In this document: piece after piece, positions 1 to 11,118 of the stretch
How positions within the stretch are numbered: position 1 is the first letter of the stretch
Layout of the letters: every line of letters starts with the position of its first letter
Position numbers and translations under genes: made by a program
The notes under the pieces: generated by a model
The model's input: the letters and a program-made list of their open reading frames with translations, nothing else
Told to the model about the DNA's origin: nothing
The model's database searches: none
Assembly: GCF_949628265.1 (NCBI RefSeq)
Contig: NC_088790.1
Coordinates: 28,400,545 to 28,464,544 of the forward strand
Direction of reading: 5' to 3'
Length of the DNA stretch: 64,000 nucleotides
Source of the DNA: Cloeon dipterum
Taxonomy: Eukaryota; Arthropoda; Insecta; Ephemeroptera; Baetidae

Positions 1-1324
1 AACTGCCATTAGATCGGTTATTAAAACTTTGAAATAATCAGCAAAAAGAAAATTAAATGGATTTATCACAGATCTTTTAAATATATATATTCTCATTTTC
101 TTTTAATTAGAAATTCGGAAACAGTCAAAAATACAGATTTTTAATTCGACACGTTTTAATTTCAAGCTGTCTCAGTTTAAGAAAGTTTAACCAATTACTA
201 TATCTGAAATTTGATACCAAACCATTTTAAATCCCTTGTCGTTCTGGGTGAACACGGTTGCAATTTCGGTTCACCTGGTATTTTGCGAAAACCGCATCGA
301 TTTTATTTTTAACGTTCAAAACGTGCTAATACTTTTCTAAAAATTTCCCGACCCACTTGGGATTTATTGGGGGGTAATATGTTTTTTTTTTGTTTTTTCT
401 GGGTTTTCTGGGTTTTTTCAGATTTGCTATTTAATGCATTTTTTCAAGAAACGAAGAAATTATTGTTGATACTGAAAATTCTGGAGCTTTGGGAAAAATA
501 GTGGGTTTTATTGGGTTCTTTGCCTGGTTAAAACCGTTAAACCCGGGTGGGTTTTATCCGGGTAAGGAAAAATCGGAACCCTGTCCACCGAGCTTCGAGG
601 AGGCTTTCGCCGGCTCGGACCGGAGACGGTTTCCTGGCCTCTGCCTACTCGTTTGCCCTTCTTTTGCCTCGCCAGTCACAGTAAGAATTTGTCTTTTATT
701 TTCAGTCTCGTCCGCATTAATTTAACGTCAGTTACGTAATTAATGGCCAATTTCGCGATCGAAAGTCCTTTTCTCTCTGTTAGAGAGTCACTCTGAACAA
801 TAAATAAAAAACTTTATTTCCAAGCACAATTCGCCGTTGTTTGTCTTTCTTCTTGACCAGCAATAAAATTAAAGGAATACTTAAACGATAAAGGAACCTC
901 AATATTTCATCATTTATTAAAGGCTCACTTAAGGAGCAGCCTTTTTCTGTCTTGAAACTCATTGAATATTATTTAAAGCGATATTACCGCGGCATGTCCT
1001 GATTGTTCTCGGCTTGTGGCCTTCGCGTGACTCTCGACGTTGAATAATTAAGACTGGCTCCGGGACTTATCAAATGTTTACGAGGAAATCTTCCGTTCGA
1101 CTGATCTCTCCTGGCCGTTGAAGGAATTTGATCAAAATAGTAAGAAAATTAATTAATATCATGAGAGACAGCCACCGCGACGATGAGTTAGAGGGATGGC
1201 TCGGCGGCAGCGAGAAAGCTCGGCGAGGCCAAGAGGCCGCTCCAGTTCTGCGGGCTGAAAGCTAAGGGGTCGGAGGGCACTAATCATGCATTTTGGTATA
1301 GCTGTGTTGCAGATAATCGCAACA
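1..1324. other. Left flank of the array, no gene recognised
   Basis: No array exon, RNA gene or recognisable transposon was found. The stretch mixes AT-rich DNA with GC-richer patches near 540-700, 960-1110 and 1160-1290. Short open frames on both strands show no motif or splice context. Similarity to intron 1 of the array genes begins only near 1325, so this is probably DNA outside the duplicated unit. Confidence 0.5.
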
Positions 1325-1401
1325 GAGGAATCGGTGCCTAGTTTGATAAATAAAGGCAAGATTTAAAAAATTAACAATCGCACTCGCAAAAATAAACTCA
1401 C

Positions 1402-1458
1402 TGCGGCAGAAGCTTGCGCGAGAAGAGCCAGCACCACAATCCATCGGGAGGTGCGCAT
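1402..1458 (-). pseudogene. Orphan signal-peptide exon of a lost array copy
   Basis: A 57 nt first exon reads MRTSRWIVVLALLAQASAA and ends at a good GTGAGT donor, exactly as in the intact neighbours. Intron 1 resembles those of A-C only down to about 1325, and no exon 2-7 follows at lower coordinates. The gene body was therefore lost, or lies elsewhere after a rearrangement. Promoter and start codon are still in place, so a truncated transcript is possible. Its spacer resembles that between genes C and D, which makes C its closest relative. Confidence 0.75.
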
Positions 1459-1508
1459 AGTTCAGTCGGCAGCAACAGATTTTGAGTTGATCCTATTCAC
1501 GGCTAGGG

Positions 1509-1587
1509 TTTTATACATTTCCCCCTCTAAATCGAGACACCAAGAAAAGCAAATTTTGGCCCTCCAACTCCATCCGCCGTCTAATTG
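1509..1587 (-). promoter_or_regulatory. Promoter of the orphan exon: TATA box and upstream block
   Basis: TATAAAA on the minus strand lies at 1509-1515, about 50 nt before the start codon. The shared upstream block covers about 1542-1587 in a somewhat diverged form. In the array consensus this block reads, on the minus strand, roughly GGATGGGAGC then NCCAAAAACAGCATTTT. Confidence 0.6.
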
Positions 1588-1622
1588 AGCAGTTTACGAC
1601 GCGACTATTTTTTTTAATGTCA

Positions 1623-1826
1623 GTCGTGACATGACTCGGCCCGGTTTGCCCCAAGATAATATTGTTAACAGCTCTGCGTTTGAGAAGCTGCTGCTCCGGC
1701 GTCCAAAAGCAGCCTACAGAAAACAGCGTTCGCGGCCGGTCCGTTGGACAAATTGGTCTCCTTGCGGCCAATAGTGCCACGCTGCAGGCGCATGTTGGGG
1801 CAAATCAGGCCGAGTCATGTCACGAC
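1623..1826. mobile_element. 204 bp miniature inverted-repeat element
   Basis: Positions 1623-1654 and 1795-1826 are inverted copies of each other with about two mismatches; the outer end reads GTCGTGACATGACTCGGCC. The interior is GC-richer than its surroundings and has no convincing coding frame. The matching spacer upstream of gene C (about 14570-14640) lacks it. No clean target duplication is visible, so the superfamily is unassigned. Confidence 0.65.
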
Positions 1827-2361
1827 ATTGGCCGATATAAATTGTAGCTGTATGTACATCGATAAAGATAGGTTTCTGTAATAATAGTTGCAGCAATATA
1901 CCAGATGTGAAAAGGAAATTGTAAACATTAGCCCTTCCCGGTCCTCAGACAGGGATAGAAACAAGCAAAAAAGTGCTATTTCTCCCTCCTTTATTCCCTT
2001 TGATCTTTTCTTTTATCATCAATCCACACAGAAGTATCCTTCAGCGAACTCTTCACATCGACTCGGTTTGATAATGAACTAATGAATGATAAGTTACGAC
2101 ATATATTCTATGATCGCGATTGATTGTATTTCAATATAAAAATCAAACCTATCAAAAATATATATTTAGCAGGGCAGTTACTTCTGAAAAAAATAATATT
2201 TTCATTCCAACTATAAATCTATTTTATTTTTTTAGCATCTTATAGAGATGTCTATTATATAAAAAATATCTGAAAAGCCCAGATGGTAACGGCATAGAAA
2301 AATAATAAACTAGGTGCATGAACGAACAAATAAGGTTTTTAATTTTTTGTAAATAAAAATA
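1827..2361. other. Spacer homologous to the C-D spacer
   Basis: No gene. About 1965-2095 and 2160-2200 resemble 14747-14880 and 15355-15400, so this spacer and the one beyond gene C descend from the same duplicated segment. Confidence 0.5.
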
Positions 2362-2427
2362 TTTATTTTGTGTCACATTTATCACCAAGGATAAATATAA
2401 AAAGCAAGCTTAGAGATGCAATAAATA

Positions 2428-5302
2428 CTACGTGAAATTTTTCTTAGTCGTGGCTCTGATCCAACTAATGTAGGGATAAATCCAGGTGAAAGAGCCGGGA
2501 TAATCACTTGGGCAAGCCAATCTTTGAGAGGTGACGCCGATAATTTTGGCAGTGGACTCAGATGAGCTTGTGTAAAGAACAGGTGCACCTTCGTCACCCT
2601 GGAAATTTAATTTAACATTGTAAGAAATTATGCAGATGATGTAGTTACAAAATTCGTACAAAGCAAATTCCTTTGGTTCCAGAAGAGGTGCCCAAACATC
2701 CAGTGTTTCCTGGGTACGTCACGTAAACATCAATTGTGTTTGCATTGCACGTCGACTTTTTCACATTCGTCATTTCGACAACATTCAGTGTTACTGGAGT
2801 TGTGCCTGTCGTGGCTATAGTTTGTGCTGAAAAAAAAACACGATTTGTTCACTGTAAAAAAAGAATCAATCATTTTGCCTATAGTTTCAAATCCCGTAAA
2901 AATTAAGTAGAGAATTTTGCGATTGTTCTTTCATCTGCAAATTAATCTTAAGTGTTTTGTAAATTTTTAGACTCAGAATTAAAATTGAATTTAGAGGGAA
3001 GGTCTTTTTAAACAACACAAAAACAAATAATGGTTCTTTGAATGAAAAATACCAAGAACTAGGACGCATTAAAAAAAATTGAGTTTTCCTTGATATTTCA
3101 ATTTCACACATTTATTTGTTTTGTGTTACTCGAGAGTGCCTTCCCTGGTAAATGCAAGTAAATTATGGTTATTGCCAATTTATTATAATTTTGATAAGAA
3201 TGATAGAATTTGGAAAATGTAATTTCAAAAATATAGATCCAAAAATGTGTCCCAACCAAATCCGAGATAAATTAAAAAAGAAACAGTAATTTCTCTCTTT
3301 ACCATCAGTTTTAGGACCGAATCCCATGGTCGTGAGCGCGACATTATCTAACGCAGCAGTGGGTTTGACGAGGGAAAGTCTAGCGGTCCCAATAGTACCT
3401 GAAATATTAATGTAGTAAAATTGTAAACAATTTTGAAATTTTGCTTACCACTAAGTGTCAATGGTGTGCCAATCTTCAGCAGCGCGATGTCGTTGATCAT
3501 TAAATTAAGTCTAAAAGAGGGATGAATATAGGCCGTGGCTGTCGATGGGGTGTTTGTAGCTGCCAATGGATCCTCGAACGTTCCAGGAAAAACATTAATG
3601 GTAGAAACCCTTAAAATATTCAAAATTAAAAAAAAATAATACAAACGCAAGCAATTGTATGAAGATAATATTGACGCGATAGCTCAGCTCAGCTATAGGA
3701 TCCATTCAGAATAGATATTCAAATATATTTTGTAGCTGCACTATAATTTGGATATAAATTATTTAATGTGACTGTTAAATTAGCCTTCAGTTTGATCATC
3801 CCCTAAAACAACCCTTCCAATTAAAAATGTTTTACAATCCCCAAAATCATACAAAAGTTTGATCTGCTATTTTCATCATAGAAATAGTTAACTTTGATAT
3901 TAATTCTAAATTTGGTTAAACTTTAAAGAGAAATACTCACAAAACGACGCAGTGAGCGGCGGTCAGCGCCCAAGTGGACGACAATAATGCGCCACTGCAA
4001 AACCACCTGGGAACGCCAGCGGCAGTTTCGCTCACAATTAATACGTGGTAATTGTACTGCGGAAAAGTTTCCGTCGTGACTGCTGTTCCTCCCAATATTC
4101 TGCCATTTTGAGCCGTTCCATTGTGAAATTCAAACTGGTCCTCTTCACCCTCTTCACTTGGCTTTTCCGTTGCTGCATCAACTTCGTAATTCGTGGTGCT
4201 CTCTTCGTTTTCCATCGCTAAAATAGCCTCGATTTCTGTGTCTATTTAAATTTGAATTTTTTTTGTAATGGAAATAAATAATTTAAGTGGAATACTTGCA
4301 ATTGCTGTCTGTCAGCAGTTCTTCCAGTGTGTACTCTGTTGTGATGCTCGCTTCATGAAGGTTTCGTAGTTTTTCTGCATCTTCGTCTGAACGGTCGGTG
4401 ACCTTTGAATAAAAAATTTAATTTTAAAATAGGATATTTAAATAATGCATGGAGCACATCGCCACTGCTGTTGTTGTATTTGAATGCTGTATTATTAGAT
4501 TAGATTTTTATCCAAAATTTACTAAAAACAAATAGGACAAAGCTTTCTGTCGAGACCTGCATGTTTTGCTACGGAATTTCAAAACTGGCCCCTTGATTTG
4601 AAAATTTCCAACATTGACTTGTACTTTAATAATGATGAGAGATCGATTTTTAGTTTTCGACTGCAATATTTTCCACTGCAAGAAATCATGCCATTTTTCA
4701 ATTTTTCGGTTCTTTGCATCTCCAACCATCAGAATTGCTAAAACTATATACCCTCCGTTAAACACGTCTCAACTTCCCCTAACCACAGCTAAAAGGTTTG
4801 GGGTGCTTACACCATCCCCTTACATCCCCACTATGCATATTTGGAAAATTTAAAAATAAAAATCTGTAAGAAAATGTAAAATTCTTTCTAATTGGAGCAG
4901 CTTACAAATATGTTGATTATATTAAGCTGTTTTTTTAACGCCCCACGGGAGTGCGGCCAGCGGTCCAGAAAAGCAGGCCAAATCCGGTAAGCACCAGGAG
5001 TGCTGACCGGCGTAGCGCATAAAATACAAAACCCCTAGACCGGGCTGTGTGTTACAACATTTTATTTGAAAACAATAAAAAAGTCCTGTATAGATTAAAT
5101 CAAAATTAGGATGGTTGAGGTTAGAAATTCATATATTTTGGGAATGAATCTGACAAATTTTTGAGGAATCGGTGCCCAGGTCGATAAATATTTTTCAAAA
5201 CTAAACTATTGCACTTGTGAAAAAAATTGAGTGAAATAAACTTACTGCGGCAAAAGCTTGGGCGAGAAGAGCCAGCACCACGATCCATCGGGAGGTGCGC
5301 AT
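2428..5302 (-). CDS. S1 serine protease homolog, copy A (Ser195 to Glu)
   Basis: Seven exons join at 5302-5246, 4402-4300, 4241-3941, 3609-3449, 3398-3303, 2826-2660 and 2598-2428, giving 351 residues. Residues 1-19 form the signal peptide. An acidic Glu/Thr/Ser-rich propeptide with an NGT glycosylation site precedes the cleavage site NGR101/ILGG. The family catalytic triad is represented by His150 (TAAHC) and Asp194 (NDIALL), but the serine motif reads GDEGAP, with Glu298 where Ser195 belongs. Cys pairs expected for the fold (42-58, 168-182, 191-220) are present. A secreted inactive protease is inferred. Exon 2 ends in a GC rather than GT donor. AATAAA lies at 2362-2367 on the minus strand. 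Ligand and function are unknown. Confidence 0.88.
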
Positions 5303-5352
5303 AGTCTCGCCGGCAGCAACAGATTTTGAGATGGTCCTCTTCACGGCTGGGG

Positions 5353-5493
5353 TTTTATACATTTCCCCCCACTAAATCGATTTCAACAGATTTTTCGACA
5401 CCAAATCGAGTAGAGCAAAAAAGTAGGCGATCGGTTACTGATTCGCCTAAAAAATGCTGATTTGTGTGCTCCCATTCCATCCGCCGTCTAATT
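5353..5493 (-). promoter_or_regulatory. Promoter of copy A
   Basis: TATAAAA on the minus strand at 5353-5359; conserved upstream block at about 5445-5493, in the variant with GGGAGCACACAAA shared with B. Confidence 0.65.
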
Positions 5494-5536
5494 CATATGT
5501 TCATCCGAACCCATAAAATTCTAACGGTATTATCGA

Positions 5537-6482
5537 TAGTGCTGTGAATTTTAGACGACTGACTATTTTTTTATAAGCTTCAGATCATTGTGAGACTATC
5601 AAATGATCTCGAATAGTTCAATTTTAAGGTATTTAAACCGCACTTAAAATCGTCCAAAACCGTTTAAATTTGCCAAAACCATCTAAAACCCGTCTAAAAT
5701 CGTATTAAACCGTCTAAAAAGTTATGTTTGGCGTGCAAAATTTTCCAAAAACTTAATTTTCTAAGCCATAAAAAATATTTACAACAAAATTCGAACTGTG
5801 ATGGGTAAAAAACCCAGTGAAACGACACAAAACTTGACAATTTGACCGTGTCCCTAAAAAAATTAAATTAAAATTCGATTTCTCGGAAAAGGTCTCAAAA
5901 TTTGATCTTGACGTTTGACCTACAACCTTTTCAGGGTAGGGAAAGTTGTTCAGGGTGAATGACTAGGTCGGGTAGGGAAATTTTCAGCATGATATCTCAA
6001 CGCAATCAAAATTTGAGTCCGACTTTCATTCTAAAAATTTAATTTTTCTATATTTTTGAAATTATGTAAAAATATGGAGCGCATACCGTCTCCCGGACCT
6101 CAAAATCTGGAATTTCTCCATTTCCTAACAAGGACTTAAATAAAATTTATCAAATAAAACCACAGCATATTTCCGATGTCTCTAAATTACGTCCAAATGG
6201 ACCTTATTTTCTAATTAAACTACTCGATTAACTAAAAAATACCAGTGATTTTCCTTTTCCATTAGTTGTCAAACTCAATTTATCTGTGAATTGGCCTTTA
6301 ATTATAATACATAGCATGCGTTAAACATACATTTGTATGAAATAATTAAAAAAAAAAACGCGAAGGAAATAATGAAAACTAAAACCGTAAAATTGACAAA
6401 AATCGTCTAAAACTTACTAATTTTCTTGTAGAAACAGTCTCAAAATAGTCGACTATTTTGGCCAAAAAAATTCACAGCCCTA
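5537..6482. mobile_element. Non-autonomous hAT-like element, copy 1
   Basis: The ends are inverted: TAGTGCTGTGAATTTT on the left and the complement of TAGGGCTGTGAATTTT on the right. Flanking octamers attatcga (5529-5536) and aatattga (6483-6490) match at 6 of 8 positions, as expected for an aged 8 bp hAT target duplication. Degenerate GTCTAAAA subterminal motifs recur inside, and there is no transposase frame. It lacks about 290 bp that copy 2 has. Confidence 0.7.
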
Positions 6483-6618
6483 AATATTGATAAATAAAGG
6501 TTTCTGAAATGGGAATTGTTCGGAATTTACCAGGTTTTTTTTTAAAAAATATTTATTTTTCCACATTTTACTCACCAAGAATAAATATAAAAAAGCAAGC
6601 TTATAGAAGCAATAAATA

Positions 6619-9494
6619 CTACGTGAAATTTTTCCTAGTCGTGGCTCTGATCCAACTAATGTAGGGATAAATCCAGGTGAAAGAGCCGGGATAATCACTT
6701 GGGCAAGCCAACCTTTGAGAGGTGACGCCGATAATTTTGCCAGTGGTTTCAGATGAGCTTGTGTAAAGAACAGGTGCACCTTCGTCAGCCTGGAAATTTA
6801 ATTTAACATTGTAAGAAATTATGCAGATCATGTAGTTACAAAATTCGTACAAAGCAAATTCCTTTGGTTCCAGAAGAGGTTCCCAAACATCCAGTGTTTC
6901 CTGGGTACGTCACGTAAACATCAATTGTGTTTGCATTGCACGTCGACTTTTTCACATTCGTCATTTCGACAACATTCAGTGTTACTGGACTTGAGCCTGA
7001 CACGGGTATACCTTGTGCTGAAAAAAAAAACACGATTTGTTCACTGTAAAAAAGAATCAATCATTTTGCCTATAGTTTCAAATCCCGTAAAAATTAAGCA
7101 GAGAATTTTGCGATTGTTCTTTCACCTGCAATTTATTCTAAAGTATTTTGTATATTTTTAGACAGAATTAAAATTGAATTGAGAGGGAAGGTCTTTTTAA
7201 ACAACACAAAAACAAATAATGGTTCTTTGAATGAAAAATACCAAGAACTAGGACGCATTAAAAATAGAGTTTTCCTTGATATTTCAATTTCACACATTGA
7301 TTTGTTTGTGTTACTCGAGAATGCCTTCCCTGATAAATGTAAGTAAATTATGATTATTGCCAATTTATTATAATTTTGATTAGAATGATAGAATTTGGAA
7401 AATGTAATTTCAAAAATCATATTTAGATCCAAAAATGTGTCACAACCAAATCCAACATGTATTACAAAAGACACAATAATTTCTCTTTTTACCATCAGTT
7501 TTAGGACCGAATCCCATGGTCGTAAGCGCGACATTATCTAACGCAGCAGTGGGTTTGACGAGTGAAAGTCTAGCGGTTCCAATAGTACCTGAAATATTAA
7601 GGTAGTAAAATTATAAACAATTTTGTCATTTTGCTTACCACTAAGTGTCAATGGTGTGCTCAGCTTCAGCAGTGCGATGTCGTTGATCATTAAATTAAGT
7701 CTAAAAGCGGGATGAATATAGGCCGTGGCTGTCGGAGGGGTGCTCGTGACTGTTGAAGGATCCTCGAATTTTCCAGCATAAACAGTTATGGTAGAAACCC
7801 TTAAAATATTCAAAATTTGAAAAAAATTAATACAAACGCAAGCAACTGTATAAAGATAATATTGACGCGATAATATTCCACTCAGAATAGATATTCAAAT
7901 ATATTTTGTTGCTGCACTATAATTTGAATACTAATTATTTAATGTGACTGTTAAATTAGCCTTCAGTTTGATCATCCCCTAAAACAACCCTTCCAATTAA
8001 AAATGTTTTACAATCCCCAAAATAATACAAAAGTTTGATCTGCTATTTTCATCATAGAAATAGTTAACTTTGATATTAATTCTAAATTTGGTTAAACTTT
8101 AAGGAGAAATACTCACAATACGACGCAGTGTGCGGCGGTCAGCGCCCAAGTGGACGACAATAATGCGCCACCGCAAAACCACCTTTCGATGTCAGCGGCA
8201 GTTACGCTCACAATTAATACGTGGTAATTGTACTGCGGAAAAGTTTCCGACGTGACTGGCGTTCCTCCCAATATTCTGCCATTTTGAGCCGTTCCATTGT
8301 GAAATTCAAACTGGTCCTCTTCACCCTCTTCACTTGGCTTTTCTGTTGCCGCATCAACTTCGTAATTCGTGGTGCTCTCTTCGTTTTCCATCGCTAAAAG
8401 AGCCTCGATTTCTGTGTCTATTTAAATTTGAATTTTTTTTTGTAATGGAAATAAATAATTTTAGTGGAATACTTGCAATTGCTGTCTGTCAGCAGTTCTT
8501 CCAGTGTGTACTCTGTTGTGATGCTCGCTTCATGAAGGTTTCGTAGTTTTTCTGCATCTTCGTCTGAACGGTCGGTGACCTTTGAATAACAAATTTAATT
8601 TTAAAATAGGACATTTAAATAATGCATGGAGCACATCGCCACTGGTGTTGATGTATTTGAATGCTGTATTATTAGATTAGATTTTTATCCAAAATTTACT
8701 AAAAACAAATAGGACAAAGCTTTCATGCATGTTTTGCTACGGAATTTCGTGTTTCTCTTTCAAAACTGGCCCCTTAATTTGAACATTTCCAACATTGACT
8801 TGTACTTTAATAATGATGAGCGATCGATTTTTAGTTTTCGACTGCAATATTTTCCACTACAAGAAATTATGCCATTTTTCAATTGTTCGGTTCTTTGCCC
8901 CTCCAACCATCAGAATTGCTAAAACTATATACCCTCCGTTAAACACGTCTCAACTTCCCCTAACCACAGCTAAAAGGTTTGGGGTGCTTACACCATCCCC
9001 TTACATCCCCACTATGCATATTTGGAAAATTTAAAAATAAAAATCTCTAAGAAAATGAAAAATTCTTTCTAATTGGAGCAGCTTACAAATATGTTGATTA
9101 TATTAAGCTGTTTTTTTAACGCCCCACGGGAGTGCGGCCAGCGGTCCAGAAAAGCAGGCCAAATCCGGTAAGCACCAGGAGTGCTGACCGGCGTAGCGCA
9201 TAAAATACAAAACCCCTAGACCGGGCTGTGTGTTACAACATTTTATTTGAAAACAATAAAAAAGTCCTGTATAGATTAAATCAAAATTAGGATGGTTGAG
9301 GTTAGAAATTCATATATTTTGGGAATGAATCTGACAAATTTTTGAGGAATCGGTGCCCAGGTCGATAAATATAGAGAAAATATTTTTCAAAACTTAACTA
9401 TTGCACTTGTGAAAAAAATTGAGTGAAATAAACTTACTGCGGCAAAAGCTTGGGCGAGAAGAGCCAGCACCACGATCCATCGGGAGGTGCGCAT
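6619..9494 (-). CDS. S1 serine protease homolog, copy B (Ser195 to Glu)
   Basis: Exons are 9494-9438, 8579-8477, 8417-8117, 7799-7639, 7588-7493, 7017-6851 and 6789-6619, encoding 351 residues. Signal peptide MRTSRWIVVLALLAQAFAA is followed by the same acidic propeptide as A and cleavage site NGR101/ILGG. His150 and Asp194 are intact; the serine motif reads ADEGAP with Glu298, and Gly193 of the oxyanion hole is also changed to Ala. Exons and introns are very similar to A and C, so the duplication is recent. It shares the GC donor after exon 2. The poly(A) signal is at 6552-6557. A secreted catalytically dead homolog is inferred from these residues. Confidence 0.88.
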
Positions 9495-9544
9495 AGTCGA
9501 GCTGGCAGCAACAGATTTTGAGATGGTCCTCTTCACGGCTGGGG

Positions 9545-9710
9545 TTTTATACATTTCCCCCCACGAAATCGATTTCAACAGATTTTTCTACACTAAATCA
9601 AGTAGAGCAAAAAAGTAGGCGATCGGTGATAGCAAAGTGGAACCCTACTATTTACTGATTCTCCTAAAAAATGCTGATTTGTGTGCTCCCATTCCATCCT
9701 CCGTTTAATT
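9545..9710 (-). promoter_or_regulatory. Promoter of copy B
   Basis: TATAAAA on the minus strand at 9545-9551; upstream block at about 9661-9710, close to that of A. Confidence 0.65.
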
Positions 9711-9753
9711 CATATGTTCATCCGAACCCATAAAATTCTAACGGTATTATTGA

Positions 9754-10990
9754 TAGTGCTGTGAATTTTAGACGACTGACTATTTTTTTATAAGCTTCAG
9801 ATCATTGTGAGACTATCAAATGAGCACGAATAATTCAATTAAGTTATTTAAACCACACTTAAAATCGTCTAAAACCGTCTAAATTTGCCAAAACCATCTA
9901 AAACCGACTAAAACCCGTCTAAAATCGTATTAAACCGTTTAAAAAAATTAAGTTTGGCGTGCAAAATTTTTCAAAAACTTAATTTTCTAAGCCATAAAAA
10001 ATATTTACAACAAAATTCGAACTGTGATGGGTAAAAACCCAGTGAAACGACACCAAACTTGACAATTTTATGCATTTTTTCGCAATCTGACCATTCAGGG
10101 CCATATCAGGGTAAGAACCTGAGGGTCGGAATCAACCTTTGGTGGTTCAATTCCGATCCCAGCAGAGCGTTGAAGTAAACAGGGCACGGAAAATCGTTTT
10201 TTTAATAACGGGCGCATTTTCTATTTAAATGTCGTTCTTGAGAGAACGGATTCGAGCCGCGGTTTAAAAACTTCAAACTTTGATTTCCACGAAACTGCCA
10301 TTTTGAATATTTGTTAACTTGCACAAAATTTCACCGGCTACAATTTGACTGTGTCCCTAAAAAAACTAAATGAAAAATCGATTTCTCGGAAAAGGTCTCA
10401 AAATTTGATCTTGACTTTTGACCTACAACCTTTTCAGGGTAGGGAAAGTTGTTCAGGGTGAAAGACTAGGTCGAGTAGGGAAATTTTAAGGATGATATCT
10501 CAACGCAATCAAAAGTTGCAGTTTGACTTTAATTCAAAGAATTAATTTTTTCTATATTTTTGGAAAATTATGAAAAAATATGGATGGATATTGCGGGTTT
10601 CAAAATTTGGAATTTTTAACAAGGAGTTAAATACAATTTATCAAATAAAACCACAGCATATTTCTTATGTCTTAAAATTCCGTCCAAATGGACCATTATT
10701 TTCTAATTAAACTACTCGATTAACTAAACACTACCAGTGATTTTCCATTTCAAATAATTGTCAAACTCAATTTATCTGTAAATTGGCTCTGAAAAATACA
10801 ATTATAATACATAACATACGTTAAACATACATTTGTATGAAATATAAAAAAAAAACGCAAAGGAAATAATAAAAAATAACACCGTCTAAATTGACAAAAA
10901 TCGTCTAAAACTGACTAATTTGCTTGTAGAAACAGTCTAAAAATAGTCGAATATTTTGGCCAAAAAAATCGTCTAAAATTCACAGCCCTA
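9754..10990. mobile_element. Non-autonomous hAT-like element, copy 2
   Basis: Termini TAGTGCTGTG and CACAGCCCTA are flanked by a perfect 8 bp duplication, attattga (9746-9753 and 10991-10998), diagnostic of hAT insertion. The element sits at the same spacer position as copy 1, so it was duplicated with the gene unit. About 10064-10340 is absent from copy 1. It contains no transposase. Confidence 0.82.
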
Positions 10991-11118
10991 ATTATTGATA
11001 AATAAAGGTTTCTGAAATGGGAATTGTTCGGAATTTACCAGGTTTAAAATATTTATTTTTCCACATTTTACTCACCAAGAATAAATATAAAAAAGCAAGC
11101 TTAGAGAAGCAATAAATA

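Noticed and set aside
2588-2598. GDEGAP as a sequencing error for GDSGGP
   Set aside because: The serine is replaced in all 13 copies, with two different residues and several codons; one error cannot explain this.
3399-3448. 50 bp intron 4 as too short, implying mis-annotation
   Set aside because: Length is near the lower limit but consistent across all copies, with GT/AG ends and matching phase.
9800-9960. Repeated GTCTAAAA motifs as a CRISPR or satellite array
   Set aside because: Spacing and sequence are irregular, there are no unique spacers of fixed size, and the motifs lie inside a hAT-like element.
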